Assembly: GCA_914767885.1 (NCBI GenBank)
Contig: CAJZBQ010000024.1
Coordinates: 186,001 to 250,000, forward strand
Origin: Blepharisma stoltei
Taxonomy: Eukaryota; Ciliophora; Heterotrichea; Heterotrichida; Blepharismidae
Reading direction: 5' to 3'
DNA: 64,000 nt
Shown: one piece after another, positions 54,097 through 64,000 of the stretch
Layout of the letters: the number at the start of each line of letters is the position of its first letter
Numbering within the stretch: position 1 is the first letter of the stretch
Notes under the pieces: generated by a model
What the model was told of the DNA's origin: nothing
What the model saw: the letters and a program-made list of their open reading frames with translations, nothing else
Database searches by the model: none
Program-made: the position numbers and the translations under genes

Positions 54097-54806
54097 ATTC
54101 GTGTATTAATATTATTTAATACATGATTATAATATTTATGATTATTTTTGGTATTGCGATTATTTGAATTTTGTATTACTAAATATCCCATTTATAAAGA
54201 ATTAGCAGTAATAATTATTAAAATTGCAAAAGAAGAGCTTTTTTTAAAGATAGATGATATAAAAAATTTAATGCTTTGCAAGCATCTAAAACATATTTTA
54301 TGCATAAAATTGTTTTGACATTTTTAATAGCATATTAAGTCAAATTAGGAATTTATCTAAATCAAATATTTAACTTTGGGATATAAATATTAGCTTTAAA
54401 TCTCAAATTGTTAAATCATACTTAAGTTCTTGTATAAAAACTCATTTATATATTCCTAGATTGCTGAGTCAAAAACCCATTAAATATGCAAGAATAAAAT
54501 GACTTATTTTATGATTTTATTTATAAAACCACAAGAAATAAATTTGTGGAGATATCATGCTTTTATGCTCTTTATATATTTGGCTTCAGCCATAAAATAT
54601 TTATAAACTTTTGGAAAAACTTTCTCTAAAATTTTATTTATTATCAATTTGATAAAAGATTATCGTTTTATAGGATGATATCTTTATTATATTTGATATT
54701 TATGCTTATAAAGACAAGAAATACCTCAAAGAATACTCAAAACCATTGGAAAACGGCTTCTAATGTCCATTTTTTTAACAAATTTTAGATACTTAATATA
54801 CATTTT
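54097..54806. other. AT-rich intergenic region; right half duplicated upstream of the next lectin gene
   Basis: About 700 bp. The segment from about 54470 to the ATG is closely similar to 56180-56512, so the promoter of the first lectin gene was duplicated along with it. Confidence 0.6.
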
Positions 54807-55907
54807 ATGTTGAAAAACGCATTCATTGTTTTACTTTTAGTGAACTTTGGTCTTGGTTTACGAACTAATACAGCTCAAATAGTTGCAGAAGATGATCAAG
54901 TTGAAATTACTCTTACTGTTGATGAAGAAACCGGAACAGTTTGTGCAAGTTGCATTAGCATTGAAGATGCAGAATCTTTAATGACTGGAGAATCTACCCC
55001 TGTAATTACAGTTGTGGAACCAGAAGAACCAAGTGAACCTTCAACTGAAGAGCCTAGCGAGCCTTCAACTGAAGAACCTAGCGAACCTTCAACTGAAGAA
55101 CCAACCACTGAGGAACCAACTGAACCCTCAACTGAAGAGCCTGAAGAGCCAACCACTGAGGAACCAACTGAACCTTCAACTGAAGAACCAACTGAACCAA
55201 CAACTGAAGAGCCTTCAGAACCAACCACAGAAGAGCCTACTGAGCCTTCAACTGAGGAACCAACAACTGGAGAACCAGAAGAACCAACCACTGAGGAACC
55301 TGCAGAACCTACTGAACCAACCACTGAGGAACCTACTGAACCAACCACTGAGGAACCTACTGAGCCAACCACTGAGGAACCTGCAGAGCCTACTGAACCT
55401 ACAACTGAAGAGCCAGCAGAGCCAGAAGAGCCAGCTGAGCCAGAAGAGCCTACAACTGAAGAACCTACTGGAGAAACCGGCGAAGGGGAAGGCACTGTAT
55501 CATGCCCTACCACTAATCCAACTGAAGCTTTAGCAACAATTTCTTGGAACAAGAAAAATGTAAGAGTTTACCATGCTCATGATGGAGTAGTAGATGAATG
55601 GTGTTATGACGGCGGTAGTTGGTATGTTGGTTCATTCTACGCTGTTGGAAAAACAGTATCAGCAGTTGCTTGGAACACCGTAAATATTAGAGTTTACGTT
55701 GGCGATGGACTCAATATTGTTGAATACTGCTGGGACGGAAATGGATGGTATGTAGGTTCATTCACAGCTGAAGGAGTTGTTACTGGATCTACCTCATGGC
55801 TAAATGGATCAAGCATCATAATCAAAGTTTACGTTAAAACACATGCTGGACATATTGAAGAGCATACTTACAGCAATGGATGGTCTGTCACATCAACTAT
55901 TGTTTAG
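54807..55907 (+). CDS. Secreted protein: signal peptide, Glu/Pro/Thr repeat stalk, C-terminal fucose-lectin-like blades
   Basis: A 366-aa protein. The signal peptide MLKNAFIVLLLVNFGLGL is followed by a short acidic domain with two Cys. About 150 residues of EEPTEPTTEEPSEP-type repeats form an extended stalk, probably O-glycosylated or simply acidic. The C-terminal 120 residues have repeated blades (ISWNKKNVRVYHAHDGVVDEW, AVAWNTVNIRVYVGDG, TSWLNGSSIIIKVYV) of the kind in fungal/bacterial fucose-binding beta-propeller lectins (AAL type). Three blades would need oligomerisation to close a propeller. The likely role is binding sugar on prey or on the cell surface; that is inference. Confidence 0.85.
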   Translation: MLKNAFIVLLLVNFGLGLRTNTAQIVAEDDQVEITLTVDEETGTVCASCISIEDAESLMTGESTPVITVVEPEEPSEPSTEEPSEPSTEEPSEPSTEEPTTEEPTEPSTEEPEEPTTEEPTEPSTEEPTEPTTEEPSEPTTEEPTEPSTEEPTTGEPEEPTTEEPAEPTEPTTEEPTEPTTEEPTEPTTEEPAEPTEPTTEEPAEPEEPAEPEEPTTEEPTGETGEGEGTVSCPTTNPTEALATISWNKKNVRVYHAHDGVVDEWCYDGGSWYVGSFYAVGKTVSAVAWNTVNIRVYVGDGLNIVEYCWDGNGWYVGSFTAEGVVTGSTSWLNGSSIIIKVYVKTHAGHIEEHTYSNGWSVTSTIV

Positions 55908-56179
55908 GTTTTACTTTTTAAAAATAATAATTAATTGAAATCAATTTATAAAATGTGTCAAATTAAGTTATATTATTTAATTATATGAAATAATATTATT
56001 TGTTAAATCTAAATTTTAATATCCTTTGAGTCTTCCAGCCTAATTCTTTATTAATTTTATATGCAGAAATGGCTAAATTTATATGGTTTCATTTTTGCAA
56101 AATTGAAACGCAGAGTTTAAAAATATTATACTTCATACCTATTATTCTAAATCTTTATAGAATTAACAAATATACTAAG

Positions 56180-56512
56180 TCATAAACCCATTAAATATGA
56201 AAGATAAAAATGACTAATATTATGATTTTATTTATAAAACCAAAGAAATAAATTTGTGGAGATATCACACTTTTATGCTCTTTTATATTTGGTTTCAGCC
56301 ATAAAATATTTATAAACTTTTGAAAACTATTTCTTTAAATTTTATTCATTATCGATTTGATAAAAGATTACCGTTTTATAGGATGATATCTTTATTATAT
56401 TTGATATTAATGCTTATAAAGACAAGAAATACCTCAAAAAATACACAAAGCCATTGGAAAATGGCTCCTAATATCCATTTTTGAAACAAATTTTAGATAT
56501 TCAATATATATT
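56180..56512. repeat. Duplicated upstream region of lectin gene
   Basis: Closely matches 54470-54806, including AAATTTGTGGAGATATCA and ACAAGAAATACCTCAA, with scattered small indels. The duplication therefore covers promoter plus gene. Confidence 0.75.
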
Positions 56513-57735
56513 ATGTTGAAAAACGTATTCGTTTTTTACTTTTAGTGAACTTTGGCCTTGTTTACGAACTAATACAGCTCAAATAGTTGCAGAAGATGAT
56601 CAAGTTGAAATTACTCTTACTGTTGATGAAGAAACCGGAACAGTTTGTGCAAATTGCATTAGCATTGAAGATGCAGAATCTTTAATGACTGGAGAATCTA
56701 CCCCTGTAATTACAGTTGTGGAACCAGAAGAACCTAGTGAACCGTCTACTGGAGAACCAAGTGAACCTTCAACTGAAGAACCTACCGAACCTTCAACTGA
56801 AGAGCCAACTGAACCAACAACTGAAGAGCCTGGTGAGCCAACAACTGAAGAACCTAGTGAACCAACCACTGAGGAACCTGCTGAACCTACTGAGCCAACC
56901 ACTGAAGAACCTGCAGAGCCTGCTGAGCCAACCACCGAAGAATCTACAGAGCCTACTTAACCAACTACTGAGGATCCTGCAGAGCCTACTGAGCCTACAA
57001 CTGAAGAGCCAGCTGAGCCTTCAGAGCCAACAACTGAAGAGCCTATAGACCGCTTCCAGCTACAGATCGGGCTATGCCCGATCTTTGCCGGGAAATTCGG
57101 GGGGTTGTCTGCGTCACTTCAAGATGATGAATTAACTCCCCGAGCTGGCAAATAGCTACTATTAAGTGATTTGCTAACTCGGGGAGTTGACTCGTCACCT
57201 TGAAGTGACGCATACAACCCCTCGAGTTTCCCGCAAAGATCGGGCATAACCCGATCTATAGCCGGGAACGAGCTATACTGGAGAAACCGGTGAAGGGGAA
57301 GGCACTGTATCATATCCTACCAAGAATACAACTGAAGCTTTGGCAACAATTTCTTGGAATAATAAACACGTTAGAGTTTACCATGCTCATGATGGAGTTG
57401 TCGCCGAATGGTGCTACGATGGTGGTGAATGGTATGTTGGTTCATTCTACGCTGTTGGAAAATCCGTATCAGCAGTCGTCTGGAACAACTTAAATATTAG
57501 AGTTTACGTTGGAGATGGAGTCAATATGGCTGAATACTGCTGGGACGGAAATGGATGGTTTGTAGGTGAATTCAAAGCTGAAGGAGTTGTTACTGGAGCA
57601 ACCTCATGGCTAAATGAATCAGGCGTCATAATCAAAGTTTACGTTAGAATACATGCTGGATATATTGAAGAACATACATGTGAAAATGGATGGTCTGTCA
57701 CATCAACTTTTGCTTTAGGTTACTTTTTAAAGTAA
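56513..57735 (+). pseudogene. Decayed lectin-like paralogue carrying a MITE
   Basis: A copy of the preceding gene with several lesions. One base is missing in the signal peptide (about 56533) and another about 35 bp on, and together they disrupt the start. An in-frame TAA lies in the Pro repeat (56958-56960), and the Cys before the lectin blades is lost (SYPTKN versus SCPTTN). A palindromic MITE sits at 57044-57277; its TA-precise removal would rejoin EEP-TGETGEGEG exactly as in the intact gene. The lectin blades (ATISWNNKHVRVYHAHDG to GWSVTSTFALG) remain open. Indels could partly be assembly errors, but the TAA and Cys loss argue for decay. Confidence 0.75.
57044..57277. mobile_element. TA-bounded palindromic MITE, ~232 bp, same family as 17688-17920
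   Basis: The ends TATAGACCGCTTCCAGCTAC and its partner GCCGGGAACGAGCTATA share the GATCGGGC hairpins and TCAACTCCCCGA block of the copy at 17.7 kb. The intact paralogue lacks it and reads across CCTACTGGAG, directly showing the empty site with one TA. Confidence 0.92.
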
Positions 57736-58226
57736 TAATTAATTGAAATCAATTTATAAAATGTGTCAAATTAAGTTTATATTATTTAATTATATGAAAT
57801 AATATTATTTGTTAAATCTAAATTTTAATATTCTTTAAGTCTTCCAGCCTATTTCTCCATTAATTGTATATTGCAGAAATGGCTAAATTTATATAGATTT
57901 ATTTTTACGAAATTGAAACGCAGAGTTTAAAAATATTATACCTAATACCTATTTTTCTAAAACTTTATAGAAGTAATACAATTTTTGTTCAAAATTAATT
58001 ATTTTTAAATAAAGGGTGCTTGCACTGAATAGAATTTGATGAGAAATATTTTAAAACCTAGAAATAATTGCTTAAATTACAAATTAGCTCTGTTAGAAAA
58101 AGCTTCTAACTCTGCTTTAATTTTTTTCTTTTAAAAATATCTAAAATCCTCTCTGCAATACTCAAAATCATTGAAAAACGGCTCTTGACGTCCATTTATA
58201 CTAAAGAATTGATATCAATAAACATT
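57736..58226. other. AT-rich intergenic stretch between lectin genes
   Basis: About 490 bp; the first 200 bp resemble the 3' region of the first lectin gene (55908-56110), extending the duplication. No further gene. Confidence 0.5.
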
Positions 58227-58715
58227 ATGCTAAAAAACTTATTTATTGTATTGGCTCTAGTAAACATTGGACTAAGTACAGAAACAAGTACCGAAGATAC
58301 TTCAGTTTCATGTCCTACCACAACCCCTACAGAAACTCTAGCTGTAATTTCTTGGAACAAAAAAAATGTAAGAGTTTACCATGCTCATGATGGAGTAGTA
58401 GATGAATGGTGTTATGACGGCGGCAGCTGGTATGTTGGATCATTTTCTGCTACTGGAAAAACAGTATCTGCAGTAGCCTGGAACACCGTAAATATTAGAG
58501 TTTATGTTGGGGATGGAACTAATATAGTTGAATATTGCTGGGATGGAAAAGGATGGTATGTCGGCTCATTCACAGCTGAAGGAGTTGTTACTGGATCAAC
58601 TTCTTGACTAAGTGGTTCAAATATCATTATTAAAGTCTATGTGAAAACACATCTTGGAAATATAGAAGAGCATACTTATAATAAAGGATGGTCTGTTACG
58701 TCAACTTTTGGATAG
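58227..58715 (+). CDS. Short secreted lectin-like protein without the repeat stalk
   Basis: A 162-aa paralogue. The signal peptide MLKNLFIVLALVNIGLS is followed almost directly by SCPTTTPTETL and the three lectin blades (AVISWNKKNVRVYHAHDG, AVAWNTVNIRVYVGDG, IIIKVYVKTHLG). The Glu/Pro/Thr stalk is missing, so either the stalk was gained in the other copies or lost here. TGA at 58605-58607 encodes a conserved Trp (STSWLSGSN). It ends at TAG 58713-58715. It is the simplest form of the lectin array. Confidence 0.85.
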
Positions 58716-59127
58716 ATTTTTAATTTTATAATAATTAACTCGAAATAAAAATTTGCAGAAATTTAAAAGGGAGTATGAAAAAGGACTTTTGATGCTGAAT
58801 TTTATTTAACAATAAATATGAGTTGCTTTTCAAATAATCTTAGGCTTTCTTTTAAGAAGTGAAAATTCTTTTTCTTAATGCTATTATATGTTATTCATTA
58901 TAATTGATTGTCTTTTGAAAAATTGCATCTCCTTATTTCAATTATTTAGCAAACTTATTTTCTTCAATAATTTTTTCTTCATATTTGATTAGAAATAGCA
59001 ATTGAGCTGATCATGATTTTATTATATTATTAGTAAACTTTCTCTTAATAATGATTAGCTGAATTGTTTCACAATCTTGCCGATATATATATTCTTGTGA
59101 TTTATTACTGATTTCTTACTAATAATT
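58716..59127. other. AT-rich intergenic stretch
   Basis: About 410 bp with no recognised frame or repeat; promoter region of the acyltransferase gene. Confidence 0.35.
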
Positions 59128-60279
59128 ATGAACAACTCAGCAGAAGATAAAAATTCTGTGCAGGACGGCAAGCAGGAGCAGCCCAGCGATGGGCTATCTT
59201 ATACAGAATCACTTGTATCGTTCTGAAAAGAAGGATCATCCATTTCTGAGCACATTTCAAAACTCCAGTCAGAAAGATCTGGCTCATTTGATGTTCTTGA
59301 AGAAGGCAGAAGCTCTATTGAAGAAATTACCTCGAAATTCAAAGCAATTATCAAAAAAGTTACAGATCCTAAAGAAAAGGCTTCACTACTTTTAGATATG
59401 AACAAAATTATCACCAAAGTTAAGGCCAAGGCTTATGACTCTGAATTCATTAGAAAAAGGGATAAATTAGCTTACGTTTTTTTTACTCTTAGGCTTATCC
59501 TTGGGACTTATTTATTAGGAAGATGGCCTTGCTATTATCCATGGTTCCATGTGATTTCTGCGTTAATTATGATACCAGCCAGATTTTTTTATTTCAGAAG
59601 CTTAAGGTATCATTACTTCTTACTCGATTTTTGTTATTGGGCTAATTTGATTATTGTGCTTTATTTATCAGTATACAGAGATAATCAAATTTTATATAAT
59701 GTAGCCCTTGCTTTTTCTACTGGCCCATTATTGGCATCAGTGCCAATATTCAATAATGCAATTGTTTTTCATTCCCTTGACAAAATTACCAGCAATTTCA
59801 TACATTTAAGCCCTTCTATTGCTTTATGGTCTTTGAGAACAGATAGCTGCTCAGCAAACATAGAGCCTTTGCCGTTTTTGGATTACTATTTTTATGCAGT
59901 AGCATTTTATTCAACTTGGGTTATTCCATATACCCTTATTGTGTTTAAATTTACCTTTGAAAGGTGTAAAAGAAAGGATAATCTGACACTATATTCATGG
60001 ATGATGGAGGACAAAGAAAGTAATTATTATAATTATGGAGGCAAATTTGGAGAAAAATACAGACCTTTAATGTTTGTCAGTCATCATGCTATTATAAATA
60101 TACTGTTATTGGGAGTTGCATATTTGGCTTTGACACATTTTTATATTCATACAGCGTTTATTGGAGTAATTTTATTGAGTTCTCTGTGGAATGCAGCAAA
60201 TTATTATATTGAATTTTTCTCGAGAAAATATGTGTCGGATTTAGAAAAGCTTGAGGCATTAAAAGCTAAATTAGAGTAA
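59128..60279 (+). CDS. GPC1: Glycerophosphocholine acyltransferase 1-like membrane protein (GPC1/DUF2838)
   Basis: A 383-aa polytopic protein. The hydrophilic N-terminus (about 100 residues, Trp from TGA at SFWKEGSS) leads to KRDKLAYVFFTLRLILGTYLLGRWPCYYPWFH, the DUF2838 signature of Gpc1. YHYFLLDFCYWANLI, FSTGPLLASVPIF and VFHSLDKITSNFIHLSP follow, with about eight membrane helices in total. Gpc1 transfers acyl groups from acyl-CoA to glycerophosphocholine, recycling it to lyso-PC. The catalytic mechanism is not fully established, so assignment rests on family similarity. No intron or insertion. Confidence 0.9.
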
Positions 60280-60585
60280 TTTCTGTTTTTAAAAAATAAG
60301 AATTTGTATTAGTTTTTTGTCTTTTGGAGTTTTTTGTTAGTTTTATTATTGAAAGCCAATTAACTATTTCAAAAGAAGCCTTAATTTCAATTAAATAATA
60401 TTAATTTAAAAATCTTAGTTAAAATTAAAATGAAAATAAATTTAACTAAAAATAAAAAATAAGAATAAAAGCTTAATTGAAGAATAAATGATAGTTAAAA
60501 TGCAATATTACTTATCATAATAATTATAATAGCTTATATTATTTTTAAAAATGCGCTATATGAATTAAATGGTCAATATAAAAAT

Positions 60586-60999
60586 ATGAAAACTTTCAAG
60601 TGCTTTTATGAAAGCTGCTCTCGTATATATTCTACCAAATTTAACCTTGGAAGACATATAAACGTTTTCCATAAAAATAATCGCTTTCCTTGCTCGATAT
60701 GTGGAGAAAGGCTATCATCAGCTCAAAACTTAAAAGACCATAGCTATTGTCACACAGGTCAAAAGCCTTATGCCTGCAAGCACTCAGGTTGCACAAAACG
60801 ATATAGGCAAGCAAGCCAACTTTCGGTGCACAAGAAAAAACACCGAAATAATAATACTAGCACAGCCAATTTTTTTACAGAATTAAACGTATTTTTTATT
60901 CAGGCAAAAATTTTATTAAATCTTGATAAAATAATAGTATTTGACATCCCTGATGGTCCTTATAAGAAGAATGATGCAAAACTGCCGCCAATTCTCTAG
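60586..60999 (+). CDS. C2H2 zinc-finger protein (three fingers)
   Basis: A 137-aa protein with three C2H2 fingers: FKCFYESCSRIYSTKFNLGRH, FPCSICGERLSSAQNLKDH and YACKHSGCTKRYRQASQLSVHKKKH, joined by a TGQKP-type linker between the second and third. Finger spacing resembles TFIIIA/ZAP1-type DNA- or RNA-binding fingers. The remaining tail (FFTELNVFFIQAKILLN) is hydrophobic and helical. Likely a transcription factor; target unknown. Confidence 0.88.
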   Translation: MKTFKCFYESCSRIYSTKFNLGRHINVFHKNNRFPCSICGERLSSAQNLKDHSYCHTGQKPYACKHSGCTKRYRQASQLSVHKKKHRNNNTSTANFFTELNVFFIQAKILLNLDKIIVFDIPDGPYKKNDAKLPPIL

Positions 61000-62559
61000 G
61001 GAATTATAAAGAGAGGTAGTGACAGTTTTGATAAGTAATGATTTTTTTTCTTTAATTTCATATATACATAATTAGATACCTATAAAGATATGAATAATTC
61101 AACTTTTTTACCAATACTAGCATATATTATCCTTAAATAAGCCATAAAAAGCAATATTTAGGTAATTATTCAACTATGGTTTCCAAGAATTTATTATGAG
61201 CTTAGAAGGAAAAGGTAAGTATGATATAAATTGTTCTATTTTCTTTTTGCAATTTTATCCAATATAAACGATATTGATAAAATTCATCACTAAATATAAT
61301 TTTAGGACTAATTTTATATGTTATTATATTCTGTTGGTATCTCTTATTATTTGAAGTATAACAAATTTACTCATATTGATTTAAATTTTGTCAAATTAAT
61401 CATGCTTCTAATAATTAAACTATTTTATCCTTTTAAATCTACTTCTTATTTCAATTATTATTTAAAGGAATTAGTGATTTTTTATTGTTATCCCTTTAAG
61501 CGACATTAATGAATTTCTCAACATTAATATAGCCCTAATTTAACCTAATAATTAGATTTATTGTAAAATTAATTCTATCAATAATCTTAAAGAGCTATTT
61601 AGATCAAATTAATCTATTTTTCAATCAAAATTATATAAAATATTGATATTCATCCTTTCCTGATATGCAATTCTACAAATTCTTCAACTTTTGACCTTGA
61701 AATTATAATGAACTCTAATTTGAATCGGCTTCATTTAAAAAAATCCTGGAAAATTTTCTAAAATCGTGAGTTTATTTTTTTACAAAATCTAAAATAGTGA
61801 ATATTTAAAAGAAGCTTTATTAATTTAATCTGCCACATCTCTAATTACACTAGCACCTAAGTTTAAGACAAAGTGAAGTGTAGAAAGTTATAATGAATTT
61901 ATGGAATAACTAAGAAATAAAGTTAGAATGAGCTAACATACAATTTTTTAATTATTGGCATATCAGAAATAGTAAAAAATTTGAAATATTTGTATATTAT
62001 ATCTATGAATATTCCCTATTTAAGAATATTCTGTCAACACCAAAAAAGCAATTTATTGAACCCCTTAAATAATAAAGATCTAGGATCTCAGGTTTCGGTG
62101 TCACTTCAGAGCTTTATTTTAAGATTTAAATTGAATGATAATACTTTAAGGGATTAGAAAGGCAGCTGTATTTGGAATAAGAGGTTTATCAATTATTTGA
62201 TAAAAAGAACTCATATTGCAAGATGATATATTAGGAATTTGCTATAAGGATTATTTTAACTAATCATTAACTTGCTTAATTGCTGCTATTCATTTTATTC
62301 CTAGTTTATTAACTAATGATCTATATTTATCCTCAATCATAATTATTATAATTTTTAAAATTTTACATAAAAAGCTCTGCAAAAGCTTGATTACGATTCA
62401 TTCGGCGATAGGAACGCTTGGGGTAAGTTTATGTCCAACTTTATAATCGGACAATAAAAATCGCTCTGAATAAATTTTTCTCAATACTATTTGGCCATTA
62501 TTGAATATTAATTTTTCATATTCTGAGGCAAAAATTATTAAAATAATAATTGTAAAATA
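61000..62559. other. AT-rich region, ~1.55 kb, without a supportable gene
   Basis: The largest gene-poor stretch here. Frames on either strand are short and AT-biased. No palindromic C-rich terminus, no B-box and no C/D boxes were found. It could contain unrecognised short insertions or a non-coding gene. Confidence 0.4.
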
Positions 62560-63348
62560 ATGTGTAAATTCAATCAAGACTGCCCTATTCTTGATGAAAA
62601 TTGTGAATACTGCAAGAACATGCAGCATCAGTCCACGTCCGAATTTTCGTTAAATCCATATAGTATATCGGATATCCAAAGTTTAATGATTCAAGCTATA
62701 TGCCAACAAAATGAGGTTATAGCCTTAATTTCCAATCAGTCAAGCGAGTTGACGGATAAGGTTTATAAAATCACTGAAAATATTAAACAAATTCAGTACA
62801 ATTCCTCCAAATTATATGACTGCTCGTCAGAATTTATGAATAATGTTTTTAATCAACCAGAAGGAAATTCAACACCTAAGCTTTTACTGCAGATTTTGTG
62901 TGGAGGAAATACTAATTTTAAATATAAAATTGCATTAATCAATGAAATCCCCAATCCTATTTACAAAGAAAGATCATTTAAAATTCTGGCAAAAATCGTA
63001 GATTTTAATGGAAATTTAGTAACTTTATCACAGCAAGTGCATTTTAAAATAATGCTGTTCACGACTGAAGATCCACCTAAAAATTTAAAGGTGAATGTTT
63101 CTGGTCAAAAAATCATGAGAGGAACAACTGAGACAAGTTCAGATAGCATAATTTCTTTTTCAAAAGTAGTATTTAAAGAAGTTACGTCGCACTTTAAGAA
63201 CGGATGCTTTTACCTGGTGATTTTGCCGACAGAATGCAAAGAAATTGAGCCTCTTATTATTGAAAATGTAGCCATTAAAGCAAGAAAAATTGTTTTTAAG
63301 GGAAAAAAAATAAAAGAGATGATTAAGGATAGACTAAAAAATCTTTAA
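62560..63348 (+). CDS. Uncharacterised protein with Cys-rich N-terminus and beta-rich domain
   Basis: A 262-aa protein. The N-terminus CKFNQDCPILDENCEYCKNM has four Cys in a possible zinc- or disulfide-binding knot. A helical segment follows, then a domain of about 130 residues (LLLQILCGGNTNFKYKIALI, HFKIMLFTTEDPPKNLKVNV, VVFKEVTSHFKNGCFYLVIL) that ends IENVAIKARKIVFKGKK. The strand pattern and conserved NG-x-F/Y-x-LV look like a p53/Rel- or CBP60-like beta sandwich seen in some DNA-binding proteins. That is only a structural impression. No intron or insertion. Confidence 0.7.
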   Translation: MCKFNQDCPILDENCEYCKNMQHQSTSEFSLNPYSISDIQSLMIQAICQQNEVIALISNQSSELTDKVYKITENIKQIQYNSSKLYDCSSEFMNNVFNQPEGNSTPKLLLQILCGGNTNFKYKIALINEIPNPIYKERSFKILAKIVDFNGNLVTLSQQVHFKIMLFTTEDPPKNLKVNVSGQKIMRGTTETSSDSIISFSKVVFKEVTSHFKNGCFYLVILPTECKEIEPLIIENVAIKARKIVFKGKKIKEMIKDRLKNL

Positions 63349-63608
63349 ATCATTAGAAATTTTAATTAATTTTAATTTGATAAAAGTTAAACTTATTTTA
63401 TAATACAATATTGCTATCATTGACTTTTTATGGCGCAACTCGACTTAGATAAATATATTTAATTTCAATTACCTAGAGCTATCATAAATTAAATAGGAAT
63501 TTGCTTCTTATAAGCTTTTAATTGATAATTACTTTTACCTTTATAGCTCTAATAAACAAGTCATATACAACTTAAGTTTATTTTGTAACACTTATATGGA
63601 CTTATAAA
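63349..63608. other. AT-rich intergenic stretch
   Basis: About 260 bp between two co-directional genes; nothing recognised. Confidence 0.3.
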
Positions 63609-64000
63609 ATGTCAAAAAATTTCAAACCGCTGCTACACGATTCTTACAATGTTGGAAAACATATAAAATCATCTAAAAAGCGCTTTACTTGGAAATTTGA
63701 GCTTGATGGCCAAGAGCATGTCGTCGATCTTTACGTTTCAAAAATTTCAGGCAAACGAAAAGTACTTGTTGACGGCGATATCAAAATCCAAGCCAAAAAA
63801 TCAGCTATTTATGGCAGCTATCCCTTAAAAATCGGCCGCCATAACCTTTTAATTAACGAGCAAATCGACAGCGTTTTTGATTTGCAAGTAGACAACTGTT
63901 CATTTGAAGCAGGGAATCAGAGAACTCGGGCTCAAAGTGATTTTAGATACAATGATCAGTACCAATATGAAGCTGAGCCAAATTTACAGCAGGTTTTAGA
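63609..64000 (+). CDS. FAIM-like domain protein, truncated by the window end
   Basis: It starts at ATG 63609 (MSKNFKPLLHDSYNVGKHI) and runs open to the edge, at least 130 codons. FAIM-type motifs RFTWKFELDGQEHVVDLYVS, KRKVLVDGDIKIQ, YGSYPLKIGRHNLLINEQ and VFDLQVDNCSFE are continuous. It provides the uninterrupted template that exposes the insertion in the paralogue at 16389-17507. The Gln/Glu/Tyr-rich sequence after the domain suggests the same kind of long disordered tail. The 3' end is not in the window. Confidence 0.85.
   Translation, partial: MSKNFKPLLHDSYNVGKHIKSSKKRFTWKFELDGQEHVVDLYVSKISGKRKVLVDGDIKIQAKKSAIYGSYPLKIGRHNLLINEQIDSVFDLQVDNCSFEAGNQRTRAQSDFRYNDQYQYEAEPNLQQVL

Noticed and set aside
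55012..55533. Plus-strand Leu/Gln/Asn-rich frame in the same repeat
   Set aside because: Another shifted shadow of the repeat region, with no start context or conserved domain.
54896..55552. Long minus-strand open frame of Val/Gly/Ser repeats opposite the first lectin gene
   Set aside because: It is the antisense shadow of the EEPTEP repeats; the plus strand has the signal peptide and conserved lectin blades.
62398..62628. Minus-strand 76-codon frame near 62.5 kb
   Set aside because: It overlaps the start of the plus-strand gene, is AT-biased and has no recognisable features.

Overview
This window looks like germline (or IES-retaining) DNA of a heterotrich ciliate, most probably Blepharisma. 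Three independent signals agree. (1) UGA is read as tryptophan throughout, at conserved Trp positions (Cdc20 WD repeats, the DTGSSWLW active site of an aspartyl protease, GRPPW of a kinase, the DUSP domain of a ubiquitin protease). All but one gene model that can be closed ends in TAA or TAG; the exception is a thioredoxin-like gene whose stop lies at an insertion. (2) Spliceosomal introns are tiny, mostly exactly 15 or 16 nt with GT...AG ends (one looks like 17). (3) Many genes are cut by AT-rich or palindromic segments, mostly bounded by TA. Removing these restores both frame and conserved protein. That combination (UGA=Trp, 15-16 nt introns, TA-bounded internal eliminated sequences and MITE-like palindromes) points to Blepharisma rather than Stentor (standard code) or oligohymenophoreans. 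The species call is inference; the gene models were made by hand from sequence.

Layout. 0-17.5 kb: a hypothetical gene, a Cdc20/Cdh1 activator, a twin-CX9C protein, an unknown gene, a cluster of three box C/D snoRNA-like genes (3.57-3.89 kb), two small uncharacterised genes, a gamma-glutamylcyclotransferase-like enzyme, the E1-beta subunit of branched-chain 2-oxoacid dehydrogenase, an ankyrin-SAM-SAM protein, a type II DAHP synthase, coiled-coil and low-complexity proteins, a thioredoxin-like protein and a FAIM-like protein. 17.5-22.1 kb: two adjacent palindromic MITEs, a small CAAX protein split by a 476-bp element, and F-box/ankyrin proteins. 22.1-34 kb: an importin-13/transportin-3-like receptor, a ubiquitin protease with DUSP domain, a multi-PHD chromatin protein and an amino-acid transporter, each broken by several insertions. 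34-46 kb: a tandem pair of large DOMON-cytochrome b561-cytochrome b5-reductase proteins, PP2C, an unexplained GC-rich structured segment, a membrane aspartyl protease, and a pair of O-methyltransferases. 46-54 kb: a receptor-PIP kinase fusion, coiled-coil, RRM and ribosomal protein L9 genes, a three-level nest of palindromic elements, and a MAP3K-like kinase. 54-64 kb: three related secreted lectin-like genes (the middle one a pseudogene carrying a MITE), a GPC1-type acyltransferase, a C2H2 zinc-finger protein, an unknown protein and a second FAIM-like gene that runs off the end.

The main message is the insertion landscape. I could place about 35 inserted segments. Most are TA-bounded and range from about 22 bp to about 860 bp. 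Short ones (22-103 bp) are unique AT-rich stretches. Long ones belong to repeated palindromic families with C-rich termini, are sometimes nested, and in one case contain what may be the tail of a transposase. A few insertions lack TA ends and are flanked instead by 10-bp repeats or by no clear repeat, which is the part I find least expected. Insertion features are listed with both flanking TA copies inside the interval; the removable length counts only one.
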